A stretch of 53,342 bases of DNA, from positions 1 to 53,342 of the forward strand of contig JAUCBJ010007385.1 in the NCBI GenBank assembly GCA_032718475.1, in the 5' to 3' direction. The notes beneath the pieces were generated by a model. It was given only the letters and a program-made list of their open reading frames with translations, was not told where the DNA came from and made no database searches. The translations under genes were made by a program, and so were the position numbers. The stretch is from Nemertoderma westbladi (taxonomy: Eukaryota > Xenacoelomorpha > Nemertodermatida > Nemertodermatidae). Numbering within the stretch: position 1 is the first letter of the stretch; the number at the start of each line of letters is the position of its first letter. This document shows, piece by piece, positions 18,961-28,507 of this stretch.

Positions 18961-19892
18961 AGAGTTTATGCGATTATCCGCAACATTCATTCCCCAAGTT
19001 TGTTCCTACAGTAATTGTGTTTGTTATACATACCGCTATAGTTAAATTAACCCCGGTACTACACGGGCTGCTCGGCGTAGGTCAAGACTGGTGATTTTGT
19101 GCATCGGTCACTCCAGCAGATGCCGTGGTTCTTTTAGCTGTTCAAGTATATTTAACTACTGATTATCTGTTATACAAGTACTCGTACCTAATTTAGGGTT
19201 TAGTGTACAGTACTTTCCGAAGTAATTATTGTAGACATTATATCTGTGTTGTAAAGTGGTTGATAGGCACATTCGATTAGCTCTATTAACTTCTAGGTAG
19301 GAACACTCCGTGATACATAACGTAGAACCTATAGCGATACGGCTATAGGTCGTCAGGCGGTGGTATTTTCCTATCTAGACAACGCAGTGTATTTACTACT
19401 ACTTATTATTTCAAATACCGTAGTACCCTGTCCGTTGTAATAACCGGTTTTCTAACCCTTTGTTAGGCTGGTTTGTAGACTTCTTGTAAAATTACCCTAA
19501 AAATTCGTATTTGTGTTTTTGTAAATTTTTGTGTTTATTTAGAGATTGTAATCTCAACCCGAATTGTACGTAATTTGTAGTATTAAGTAACTTAGGTAAA
19601 TTAGTATTATTTGTTTTAGTGTCCTGTACGTAACACTTCACTGAAAGCGCACCGCTTTGTGTAGTGATTACTCCCCAGAAATAATAACATTTATTTCAAA
19701 CATTGACAAAACCCATTAAAACGGGTATATATATATTATAAATCAAATCTAACGATTTATAAATCGTAGGCCTACCATACAACCATTAGGTCTCAATATC
19801 AGTTGGATTACTGCTCAAATAACGGTAATAAAGTAAGTAAAGTAACCAAGTAACCCTAAAATTCAGAAATTCAATTATTTAAAATAATTGAT

Positions 19893-20262
19893 ATACCGGT
19901 ATTTACGATAGGCCTATTATCTTTATTTCTATAAATTTCGGCTGAAATTATACCGGTACTTGTAATTAATTCTAGTTTGTAATTATACTTATATATATAC
20001 ACTATAAGTGTAAACTGCATACCGGTATTTACGATAGGCCTATTATCTTTATTTCTATAAATCTAGGCTGAAATTATACCGGTACTTGTAATTAATTCTA
20101 TTCTAGAATTATATATACTACAAACAGTAAGCTGTATACCGGTATTCCGATAGGCCTATTATATATTTGTATATATTTGTGCTAAAATTATACCGGTATT
20201 CTGTGATAAACCTAGTCTGTAATAATAGTTATATATACTATAAGCATACCAGTATTCTAATA
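19893..20262 (+). repeat. Tandem ~120-bp units with TACCGGTA and TAGGCCTA
   Basis: ataccggtatt followed by ataggcctattat starts at about 19893, 20019 and 20136, with a partial fourth unit near 20246. The minus copy has one unit fewer, so the array varies between copies. It lies immediately upstream of the ORF1 start. Confidence 0.85.
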
Positions 20263-20388
20263 TATTATATATCACGCTACACTGAGTAGCAGTACCGGTA
20301 ATTAATTACTAGGCTAGCAGTTAATACTGAGTTATTAGACTTACTCAGACTGTAATACAGCAGTAGACATTCAACGGTATACATAGTC

Positions 20389-22410
20389 ATGTCTGATACT
20401 AAGCAGAACCTGTCAGACAGTTTATTAGATGTAACTATCTGCGACTCAGATAGAGACGTACAAACGTCTGGTCGTAAATCCAGTTCACCTCCCACTGTGA
20501 GGAAGGTCATCCCTCCAGTAGTAATAACAGAACCTAGGCTGGTCCAACATCGTAGGTCTATCATAGGCACTCGAGCTCAGGTCAAGCGGGACCAAAAGGC
20601 AGCGGAACAGCAACAACCCGCTAGTCAAGAACTGATTCCTCAGCGGCCCAGCAGCTCCAGTAGTGAGGATACTGTAGAGCTGACACCCGAGCGCGGAGCA
20701 GAGATGACGGATGCGGTTTATACGGATCCCCTTCTCATCCTTCCTGCAGCCGTGCTCGCTGGGTTATTGATCGCGGTGGAAGAACACCAGATCGATTGGG
20801 CGAGAAGTCAACGGTCAACTAGAGATAGCTACGCGGGATACACGAGTGAAGAACTGAAGTCTATTGTCGAGTCGCAATGGAACTTCCCCGGACCCGGACT
20901 CCCGTTTGATTTATCAGAAGCTGCCTGGGAAGACATACACCGGATGGGAGTAGCCAAGGAAACCATCGATCCAGCTGTATGGAAGAGGTCCGCAGCCGGA
21001 TACGCACAGGGATTCTTCAGCTCTATGGAGCGAGTAGAGAGACAACTGTTTCAACAACCTCAAGGACCTCAAGAGCAGGGATCGCTGCTTTATCAAGTTA
21101 GAGAAAGAGTTTTGCGGATTAGGCTAATCTTATCCGCCTTTGAGGAGGCTTCTAAAAGAAAACAAGACACGTCGTTGCAAGTTGCCGTAAAAACTTGGTT
21201 TCAACGGGTGAGTCGCCAGGTTCAAGGAGCAGCTCAGTGGAAAGCTCAGTTGGAGGAGCGCTCAACCCATGGAGAATCGACGGACGCTATTTTTTCCCAA
21301 GTGGAAAGTGATGCAACGGCAGAGAAACCGCATAAGAAGGATGCCATTGATATCTATCTGTCAGACTATCAGCGTTTTTTGGGAGATGATGAGTTGAGGA
21401 GAAGGTTAGAGGGACTTAGCCCTAATAGCGAAGGAGCCAAACTCGTGTTAGATGCGATTGATGTGGATAGGTTAGCGGCGAACCAAGCTAAATTCGATGA
21501 ACAACTCCGCATCGCTAGAGAACAAGAAGAACAAGTAAAGAAAAAACGTATAGAAGACAGAAAAGCAGCGGCAGTAGCAGCAGCAGTGGCAGCTGCAGAA
21601 GCAGAAACAAAAGCGGCAGCGGCAGTGGCAGAAGCAGAAACAAAAGCGGCAGCGGCAGTGGCAGCAGCAGAGGCAAAAGCGGCAGTAGCAGCAGCAAAGG
21701 CAGCGGCTGAAGCGGAAGGACGCAAGCGGGAGGCAGTGGCAGAAGCCGAACGGAGAGCGACTGAAGAAACCACCCAATTAGAATTGGAAAACATTCAGGA
21801 GAATCAAGACTGCATAAATAAACAGTTAACAGCTAGTAATATGCAGATGATGAATCGATCTACTCCCAAACGACAGGGATATACATCATCTGAGGAAGGC
21901 GATACCACCGACACTGAAGGCGGAAGAAATCGATCTCGCCTAAGCAGACGTAAAAGAACATTCCACCGGCAGAAATTGCCTGATTTGCCTCCAGCTGTTA
22001 GAAGGCAACTAAATAACACCAAAGTAGGTAGTACAGAACCCACAGACCAAATAATTACAATAGAGAGACTCCCTACTATAGTAGATGAGCCTGAAATAAT
22101 TAGGCCTGTTCTTGAAATCACCCCTTCGGTGATAGACACACCTGTGCTCCCTGAAACTACTTCTAAATTCCCTCTGCATAGCACTAAGCTACCTGTGCCC
22201 CGCAGAACTGCCCAAGAGACAGTTCAGGTCCTGGACCCCGAGCGAAATATTCACAATTTGTCGCCCGTTGTCCCTCGTCCACCCGCTACAACGTTGGCGA
22301 CTCCCGCTTACGTTGTAGCGGGTGGACGAGAGACGGCGGGGGATGGATCTCCTGCTCGGGCAGATGCAAGAGACTGTCCAGCAATTCAAGGGCACAGTAA
22401 GGGAAAGTAG
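20389..22410 (+). CDS. BEL ORF1: Gag-like N-terminal protein with coiled coil
   Basis: 673 codons from ATG at 20389. Residues 1-~15 match the minus copy. Residues ~17-305 are a module absent from the minus copy, with a hydrophobic ILPAAVLAGLLIAV stretch near residue 118 and a predicted-helical middle part (WNFPGPGLPFDLSEAAWEDI near 165). Residues ~310-360 carry the shared DAIDIYLSDYQRFLGDDELRRR. Residues ~390-455 are Ala/Glu/Lys repeats (AEAETKAAAAV), probably a long coiled coil. The rest is a Ser/Arg-rich and Pro-rich linker. In the minus copy the matching sequence runs on in frame into Gag-Pol. Here it ends at 22410 in a different frame, overlapping pol by about 90 bases. Role as Gag N-terminus is inferred from position. 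Confidence 0.75.
   Translation: MSDTKQNLSDSLLDVTICDSDRDVQTSGRKSSSPPTVRKVIPPVVITEPRLVQHRRSIIGTRAQVKRDQKAAEQQQPASQELIPQRPSSSSSEDTVELTPERGAEMTDAVYTDPLLILPAAVLAGLLIAVEEHQIDWARSQRSTRDSYAGYTSEELKSIVESQWNFPGPGLPFDLSEAAWEDIHRMGVAKETIDPAVWKRSAAGYAQGFFSSMERVERQLFQQPQGPQEQGSLLYQVRERVLRIRLILSAFEEASKRKQDTSLQVAVKTWFQRVSRQVQGAAQWKAQLEERSTHGESTDAIFSQVESDATAEKPHKKDAIDIYLSDYQRFLGDDELRRRLEGLSPNSEGAKLVLDAIDVDRLAANQAKFDEQLRIAREQEEQVKKKRIEDRKAAAVAAAVAAAEAETKAAAAVAEAETKAAAAVAAAEAKAAVAAAKAAAEAEGRKREAVAEAERRATEETTQLELENIQENQDCINKQLTASNMQMMNRSTPKRQGYTSSEEGDTTDTEGGRNRSRLSRRKRTFHRQKLPDLPPAVRRQLNNTKVGSTEPTDQIITIERLPTIVDEPEIIRPVLEITPSVIDTPVLPETTSKFPLHSTKLPVPRRTAQETVQVLDPERNIHNLSPVVPRPPATTLATPAYVVAGGRETAGDGSPARADARDCPAIQGHSKGK
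22274..22330. repeat. Perfect 20-bp inverted repeat at the ORF1/pol junction
   Basis: Arm 22274-22293 (CTCGTCCACCCGCTACAACG) is exactly complementary to arm 22311-22330, with a 17-base loop. The second arm carries the TAG (22316-22318) that opens the pol frame. In the minus copy (901-961) only about 11 positions pair. Confidence 0.95.
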
Positions 22411-25400
22411 GCTGGAGTTGCAAGAAGTGCAGCAAAGTATCGCGCTTGAACGCGATAAATTAGTAAATACCCAAAAGGGTATACCACCACCCTCTGTAAC
22501 AATGTGTCAACCCGTTAGGTCTGAAGTATCTCATGCGCAAGGTGTGGAGCCTACACGCATTTATACTGCTAGCGAAGTAGAAACTCCTATAGTGAACCCT
22601 ATTAAGGGTAATTATAGACCTGTTGATAATGATATTCCATATAGAACTGACCATAATCCTAGAAATTTATATACCGATAACTCGATATTAAATAGCACGA
22701 TGGCCCAAGAAAGTTTTACGCGTCAAATGGCTAGAACCGAAGCCCGGCAAGCAGTAAAGGTTGGAGAGATCGTCAAGTTCAATGGAGATGAGATGAAATG
22801 GTTACCTTTTAATGAATATTACAAAGATAACATACAGAACTCTGTACTATCTAATGGAGAAAAACTTAGATACCTCATCGAGTGCTTGGAAGGATCTCTC
22901 AAGTTAATGGCGTTAAAGTTTATTGGACATCCAGACGGATTAAGACAAGTTTGGGATACACTAAACATCAGGTATGGTAATAGGAATAATATCGCTGGGT
23001 ACTTGTATGCAAAGTTAGTAGCGCCCCGAAAGTTTATTAGTAGCGGAATTATCGAGTTTTCCGATGAGATCCAGGAGATCTGCAGACAATTAGATTGGCT
23101 AGGTAAGTCTCATGAGTATCAGAACACTATGGTTATTAGAGCAGTGGCTTCTACTTTACCTAAAGGTGGAGTAGGTACACGCTGGGATAAGAAAGTGTTA
23201 TATATGATGGAACAACAACGGCGAGACCCTACCATGGCTGATCTCATGTCATTCCTAGATGGAGAAGTGAAATTACAGCTCCTGAAACTGTCTAGGGAGA
23301 AAACACCGGAAAACAAGGTAAGTGAAAAACCCGTCTCTAGGAGAAAAATAACACCAGTATGTTATACCGATGACGGCGAAAGCCAGACTTCTCAAGGAGA
23401 AGATAGCGGGAAGGACACGGATAGATCTTATTACGTGAATAAAATGCCTAAAGATCAGGTAAGTAAATTCAAGTCTCGAACAAATGACAGGAGGGAACAG
23501 GTAAGAAAAACTCCTCCCACGTCTCCCAAGAGAATTCAGGTGAGAAAACCCGAAGAAAAGGCAAGTGTACACAATGTGACTCAAAATAAGGTAAGTAACA
23601 TCAAACCGAAATGTGCGCTGTGCGACGGGACCCACTATTTGAATAGGTGTGATGAATTTCTAAAGAAATCATTAACGGAGAGACGCGAAGTCATGTGGGA
23701 TAAGCGGTTATGTTATAATTGCCTCAGACAAGGACACCAACGACGAACCTGTTTCTCTGACATAAGGTGTGCAAAGTGTGGTGCGAAACATCATACCTTG
23801 TTGCACGCTGAATTCGATCGAAATAGTCCGAATCAGGTAAGTGATTCCGAGTTACATGTCCAATTCAGTGATGTGAACGACACTGATCAATCTGAGATGG
23901 AAGGATTCTATACAGACGAGTTCTCTGACGAAAACGAATCCTGTTACATGATAAATACCGCAGTGTATCGAGCACTAACATATGAGAAAGATACAGAGAA
24001 CGACTTTACTCTAACTACTTCTGAACGACAACCACCTTGGAAAGAGACATCCTCCAATGTAGGGATCCGAGAGTTTCCTGTGGTGCAGGTAAGGGTTCAT
24101 GGACCTAAGAGGAGTTATGTAGTGAACGCCCTCCTGGACTCCGGCAGCACAGGAACATTCATCGATAAAGAGTTAGCCGAAGATATATTTGCTGGACAAC
24201 CCAAGTTCCAAACTAAGCTCAACATGTCAGGCATTATGCAAGTTTGGAAATCTACAATAACAGCTGATTATTATGTCGGAGCGTTGTCCACCCCCCAGGA
24301 CGAACTAGGAGAACACAGCATAAGGTCAGTGAAAATGGTGGCTATAAAGAACTTCGCTACTACTCAAGCAGACCTTTATAATTGGGACGAGGATGAGAGC
24401 ATCCAACATCTTAACATACCTCGATTTCAGACTGATTATCCTGGAGTGCAAATACTCATCGGCCAAAACGCGCATGAGGCGCTGGAGACGTTAGAGAAAC
24501 GGCCTGCTCAACCGCAGCCCCTACAGACCTATGCGGTAAGAACTAGAGTAGGTTGGTACTTTACTGGCCCTTCCCGTAGAACACTCAGAGAAAGACTACC
24601 GCAAGAGAGAGTCTACAAGGTGAGTGAATGGGAAGATGATGCTAGTGAGGGAGACGATTCAACTGAGGGAATTCCATACTCCTCAGATAACGACGATGTT
24701 CACCAGCTTTTTGATGAGGAGAATACCATCGATCTCCTTAAGGAAAACGAGGCTTGGCAAAATCAAGTTAACTTATGTCAACTTCTCTATCCATCTGAAC
24801 GAGAAGCTTATAACGACGAGTTAAATGACGTCATTGAGCGTCATAATGCCAAGATTCGGGATGAACATGCTGTACGATTCTTTACGCAAGAGGCGGTAGA
24901 GCCCAATTCCTACGATAAAGCCTTGTCGGTGGAAGAGGAAAGGGCCAAGCAGATCCAAGAGACAACTACATGTTTCCTCAAAGATCAAGGTAGGTATGAA
25001 GTCGGTTTACCTTTCCGCAAGAAAGAACCGAAGTTCATCAATAACAGACCTTTGGCGGAAAAAAGAATCGCGCAACTCCATCGACGCCTTACGGCTAATT
25101 CTTCAGCGAAAGCCATGTATCAAACACAGCTAGAAAAATTTATTAATAAGGGATACGCGGAGAGAGTACCGGAAGAAACACCTGTGACTGAAAGAACGTA
25201 TTATTTAACTCACCATTACGTTCCTAAACCCGGTAAACCACACGAAGTGAGAGTAGTGTTTGATGGCTCCGCTCTTTACATGGGTCAATCCCTTAACTCT
25301 GAATTGTTACCCGGACCCAACTTACTTCAATCTTTGTTGGGAATTCTTTTAAGATTGAGACAATATTCGATTGCTTTCGCCTCCGATATAGAAGGCATGT

Positions 25401-28400
25401 TCTTGCAAGTCAAAGTGTTGGATAGGGATCGAGATAGCCTACGATTTCTATGGTGGCCCGAAGGAGACCTCAACCAGAAACCGGTGGAGTACTGGATGAC
25501 CATCCAGGCCTTTGGGATAATCTCAAGCCCTTCCAACGCCTGTTCGGTAGTGCGTACTACTGCAGAGGACAACAGAGAGGCATTCTCTAAGGAAGTGATC
25601 GACAACATCAAGAGAGACATATACATGGACGACAATCTGAAGTCCCTTCCATCAGTTGAGGAAGCCATTGAGGTCGCTAAGGGAACGGTAGAGTGCTTAA
25701 AAAGAGGTGGGTTTCGATTAACCAAATTCACCAGCAACTCCCGTGAGTTTCTGGAGTCGATTCCTGCGGAAGATCGCGGAGCGAAAGATCTCGATTTGAT
25801 CAAAGATGATCTGCCAGAAACCAAGACACTCGGCTTGAAATGGGACACAGAGAGAGATATCCTGTTTTTCCAACTAAAACAGCGAGATAATCCTGTTCGA
25901 ACCAAACGGATTTGCTTAAGTATACTGAGCACTTATTTCGATCCATTGGGATTTATTAGCCCAGTTATATTGATTGCTCGAAGTTTGGTACAACAAATGT
26001 GGCTTGAAAACCACTCATGGGATGATCCACTTAAGGGGGAATTACTGAAGCAGTGGATGAAATGGGAAGATTCTCTACCGGCTATCGAGGAGTTTATAAT
26101 TTCCCGTTCATATTTTGGTCATGTTCTCCCTACGTATTCCTATCAACTCCATGTGTTTGGAGACGCCAGCGATATGGGAATCGGTATAGTAGCCTACCTA
26201 AGAGTGGAAACTCCGGATGGAATCAAAGTCGCCTTGGTTACTTCTAAGGCATTAATCAACAACAAGTTGAAAGTTCCTCGAGCGGAGTTAAAAGCGGCTC
26301 TATACGCTACAGCCATCGGCCGGAATGTAACCGAACAGATTGACTATACATTAGAGAAAACTGTCTATTGGACCGACGCTTTACTCGTGTTAGAGTATAT
26401 AACCAATGAAGTCTGTCAGTTCAGCGTCTTCGTTACCAACAGAGTAGCCATCATACTTAGTCGCACGACGATGGACCAATGGAGACATTGCCCCGGAACG
26501 ATTAATCCAGCGGACATCGCGTCCCGAGGAGCGACTCCAAAGGAATTGGTAAATACTCCCGAATGGTTAGGTGGACCCGACTTTCTCTACCGAGAAGAAG
26601 AAGAATGGCCACCCCATCTCACAACAGCAGAGATCAGACAGGCCAAGGGAGCGGAGAAAGTTAAACCCAAAACTCGAGCGAGTAAATCGAAGTTGTTTAA
26701 ACCTGCGGTTGATCTATCTGTATTATTTACTTCCGGAGATGATGCTTTGGATCAGAAACCCACCGCCACGACGAAAGAAGTCTTGGAAATCCGTGACAAG
26801 GATTGGAAATCTGGAATACCAGATATCTCGCAAGGACTCTCACCTCTCTTGCAGAGAGCGATACGTCACTACAGTTCCTGGAATCGGCTCTGTAAGGCTG
26901 TTACCTATTTGAAACGATGTTTTCATCATCGTTACTCCGGAACAAAGACCAATAGCGATGACGCTCCATCAACATCTGCACGAGTCCATGTTATTAAAGA
27001 TATTCCTAAATACAAGATACCCGACAGGTTTCTAAAGGAGAAGATCAGCTACCAGGAGCATGATGAAACCAACAAACAGATGCTGAGACTCCTACAATGC
27101 TATGAGGATTCCGATAAGTATTTCCTGTTGTTAAGAAATCCACAGATGCGCTTAAGGGATCGCTTCTCTAGTACCATGATAGATGGGTTAATACGTGTTG
27201 GAGGTAGATTAACAAACGCCCCATTATCCTTTGACACTAAGTTTCCCATACTCATTAGAAATCTTGATATACAAATCAAGATGATTGTAGATGTTCATAG
27301 CAAACTGTACCATGCTGGTAGAGAACGAGTTCTGAGCGAAATTCGAACTCGCTACTATTTTTATAAACCCCGTAGGGCTCTGAACCAAGTTCTTAGGAAC
27401 TGCATACCCTGTAGGAAAGCATTCAGTAGGCCTTTAACACAGCGAGAGGCAGAATTACCTAGGGAAAGAGTAAGCTTCTATGAACCACCCTTTACTAATA
27501 CCGGTGTGGATTTATTTGGCCCTATTGAAGTATATCGTGCCCGGACTATAGTCAAGAGATGGTGTGTCATCTTCGTTTGTATGACTTGTAGAGCTATCCA
27601 TCTCGATATGGTAAACGATCTATCCACCAACAGCTTCGTGTTGAGTTTACGACGACAGATCGCTCGCTTCGGAACCAGTAACACGATGAGATCGGATAAG
27701 GGAACGAACTTCATTGGCGCCAACAACGAAATTCAAGCTTACGTAAAGGACTGGAACAAAAGACAGGTGGACGATCAGCTAAGGATAACAGCGTCTAGCT
27801 GGACCTTCAACGCCGCCGACGCCCCTTGGTGGGGAGGAAGTTGGGAGAGATTGATTAGGAGCGTGAAGACTGCGTTCCACTTTATTGTGCCTTGTCGCGC
27901 TTATCTCACCGACGAACTATTGCGGACGTTAATGGAGGAAATCGCCGCCTATCTCAACGAAAGACCGCTTATGCCAGTCTCTTCAAATCCTGATTCCCTG
28001 GAAGCGCTAACACCCGCGCACTTTCTACTGAAGAAACCCGTAGCCATGCTCCCACGATCGGAGATCACAGACGGAGACGAGTACTGCCGTCGAACCTGGC
28101 AACTTATGCAGTTGCTATCCCGTCGTTTCGCTGACCATTTCGAGAAACATTACCTGCCCACTCTACAACTTCGAACTAAGTGGTTTGCGCAGCAAGAAAA
28201 CGTCAGCGCTGGAGACATGGTGCTTATTGTGGACCCCGATCTCCCACGTAAGCGATGGCAAACAGGACGTATCATCGAGACTTATATCTCGAGCGATGGT
28301 TTGGTGCGATCAGTAGAGCTCGTCGTCATGCGGCGGAACTTTAAGAAACCAGGGATAGTCTTTGAGACTCAACAGCTCAATCGCCCAGTGGGACGTTTAT

Positions 28401-28507
28401 GTTTACTGGAAAGAGACAGAGAGCTCTCCGGAAACTATGGAAGGCAAGAAACTCTTCCCACGACCACTTCCCTAATCCAACCGACATCTAGGGACTCCCC
28501 AACTTAA
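22322..28507 (+). CDS. BEL/Pao Gag-Pol polyprotein (2,061 codons, intact)
   Basis: The open frame begins after TAG at 22318. The first ATG is at 22343; an in-frame GTG lies at 22322. Domains, approximate residues: DUF1759-type Gag 147-320; zinc-knuckle region 430-494 (CALC...C, CYNCLRQGH, CAKCGAKHH); DUF1758 aspartic protease 595-720 (LLDSGSTGTFID); reverse transcriptase 930-1180 (VVFDGSA, ASDIEGMFLQV, catalytic YMDD near 1101); Pao-type RNase H 1240-1440 (FGDASDMGIG, KVPRAELKAA); integrase 1650-1860 (His/Cys zinc part, then GVDLFGP, RSDKGTNF and GGSWERL giving the DDE residues near 1730, 1792 and 1841); DUF5641 C-terminal domain 1950-2010. No stop or frameshift. In the minus copy ORF1 is joined in frame to this region, so the separate start here is probably a copy-specific lesion, or else requires frameshifting. 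Confidence 0.95.
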   Translation: MDERRRGMDLLLGQMQETVQQFKGTVRESRLELQEVQQSIALERDKLVNTQKGIPPPSVTMCQPVRSEVSHAQGVEPTRIYTASEVETPIVNPIKGNYRPVDNDIPYRTDHNPRNLYTDNSILNSTMAQESFTRQMARTEARQAVKVGEIVKFNGDEMKWLPFNEYYKDNIQNSVLSNGEKLRYLIECLEGSLKLMALKFIGHPDGLRQVWDTLNIRYGNRNNIAGYLYAKLVAPRKFISSGIIEFSDEIQEICRQLDWLGKSHEYQNTMVIRAVASTLPKGGVGTRWDKKVLYMMEQQRRDPTMADLMSFLDGEVKLQLLKLSREKTPENKVSEKPVSRRKITPVCYTDDGESQTSQGEDSGKDTDRSYYVNKMPKDQVSKFKSRTNDRREQVRKTPPTSPKRIQVRKPEEKASVHNVTQNKVSNIKPKCALCDGTHYLNRCDEFLKKSLTERREVMWDKRLCYNCLRQGHQRRTCFSDIRCAKCGAKHHTLLHAEFDRNSPNQVSDSELHVQFSDVNDTDQSEMEGFYTDEFSDENESCYMINTAVYRALTYEKDTENDFTLTTSERQPPWKETSSNVGIREFPVVQVRVHGPKRSYVVNALLDSGSTGTFIDKELAEDIFAGQPKFQTKLNMSGIMQVWKSTITADYYVGALSTPQDELGEHSIRSVKMVAIKNFATTQADLYNWDEDESIQHLNIPRFQTDYPGVQILIGQNAHEALETLEKRPAQPQPLQTYAVRTRVGWYFTGPSRRTLRERLPQERVYKVSEWEDDASEGDDSTEGIPYSSDNDDVHQLFDEENTIDLLKENEAWQNQVNLCQLLYPSEREAYNDELNDVIERHNAKIRDEHAVRFFTQEAVEPNSYDKALSVEEERAKQIQETTTCFLKDQGRYEVGLPFRKKEPKFINNRPLAEKRIAQLHRRLTANSSAKAMYQTQLEKFINKGYAERVPEETPVTERTYYLTHHYVPKPGKPHEVRVVFDGSALYMGQSLNSELLPGPNLLQSLLGILLRLRQYSIAFASDIEGMFLQVKVLDRDRDSLRFLWWPEGDLNQKPVEYWMTIQAFGIISSPSNACSVVRTTAEDNREAFSKEVIDNIKRDIYMDDNLKSLPSVEEAIEVAKGTVECLKRGGFRLTKFTSNSREFLESIPAEDRGAKDLDLIKDDLPETKTLGLKWDTERDILFFQLKQRDNPVRTKRICLSILSTYFDPLGFISPVILIARSLVQQMWLENHSWDDPLKGELLKQWMKWEDSLPAIEEFIISRSYFGHVLPTYSYQLHVFGDASDMGIGIVAYLRVETPDGIKVALVTSKALINNKLKVPRAELKAALYATAIGRNVTEQIDYTLEKTVYWTDALLVLEYITNEVCQFSVFVTNRVAIILSRTTMDQWRHCPGTINPADIASRGATPKELVNTPEWLGGPDFLYREEEEWPPHLTTAEIRQAKGAEKVKPKTRASKSKLFKPAVDLSVLFTSGDDALDQKPTATTKEVLEIRDKDWKSGIPDISQGLSPLLQRAIRHYSSWNRLCKAVTYLKRCFHHRYSGTKTNSDDAPSTSARVHVIKDIPKYKIPDRFLKEKISYQEHDETNKQMLRLLQCYEDSDKYFLLLRNPQMRLRDRFSSTMIDGLIRVGGRLTNAPLSFDTKFPILIRNLDIQIKMIVDVHSKLYHAGRERVLSEIRTRYYFYKPRRALNQVLRNCIPCRKAFSRPLTQREAELPRERVSFYEPPFTNTGVDLFGPIEVYRARTIVKRWCVIFVCMTCRAIHLDMVNDLSTNSFVLSLRRQIARFGTSNTMRSDKGTNFIGANNEIQAYVKDWNKRQVDDQLRITASSWTFNAADAPWWGGSWERLIRSVKTAFHFIVPCRAYLTDELLRTLMEEIAAYLNERPLMPVSSNPDSLEALTPAHFLLKKPVAMLPRSEITDGDEYCRRTWQLMQLLSRRFADHFEKHYLPTLQLRTKWFAQQENVSAGDMVLIVDPDLPRKRWQTGRIIETYISSDGLVRSVELVVMRRNFKKPGIVFETQQLNRPVGRLCLLERDRELSGNYGRQETLPTTTSLIQPTSRDSPT

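Larger units (their letters stand above)
18106..20388 (+). other. Long leader of the plus BEL copy
   Basis: 2.3 kb between LTR and first ATG, with many short ATG-started frames but no coding signal. It contains a ~290-bp direct duplication (18388-18960) and a tandem array of ~120-bp units rich in TACCGGTA and TAGGCCTA (19893-20262). A structured leader of this size would require internal ribosome entry, splicing or an internal promoter. None is demonstrated. Confidence 0.75.
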
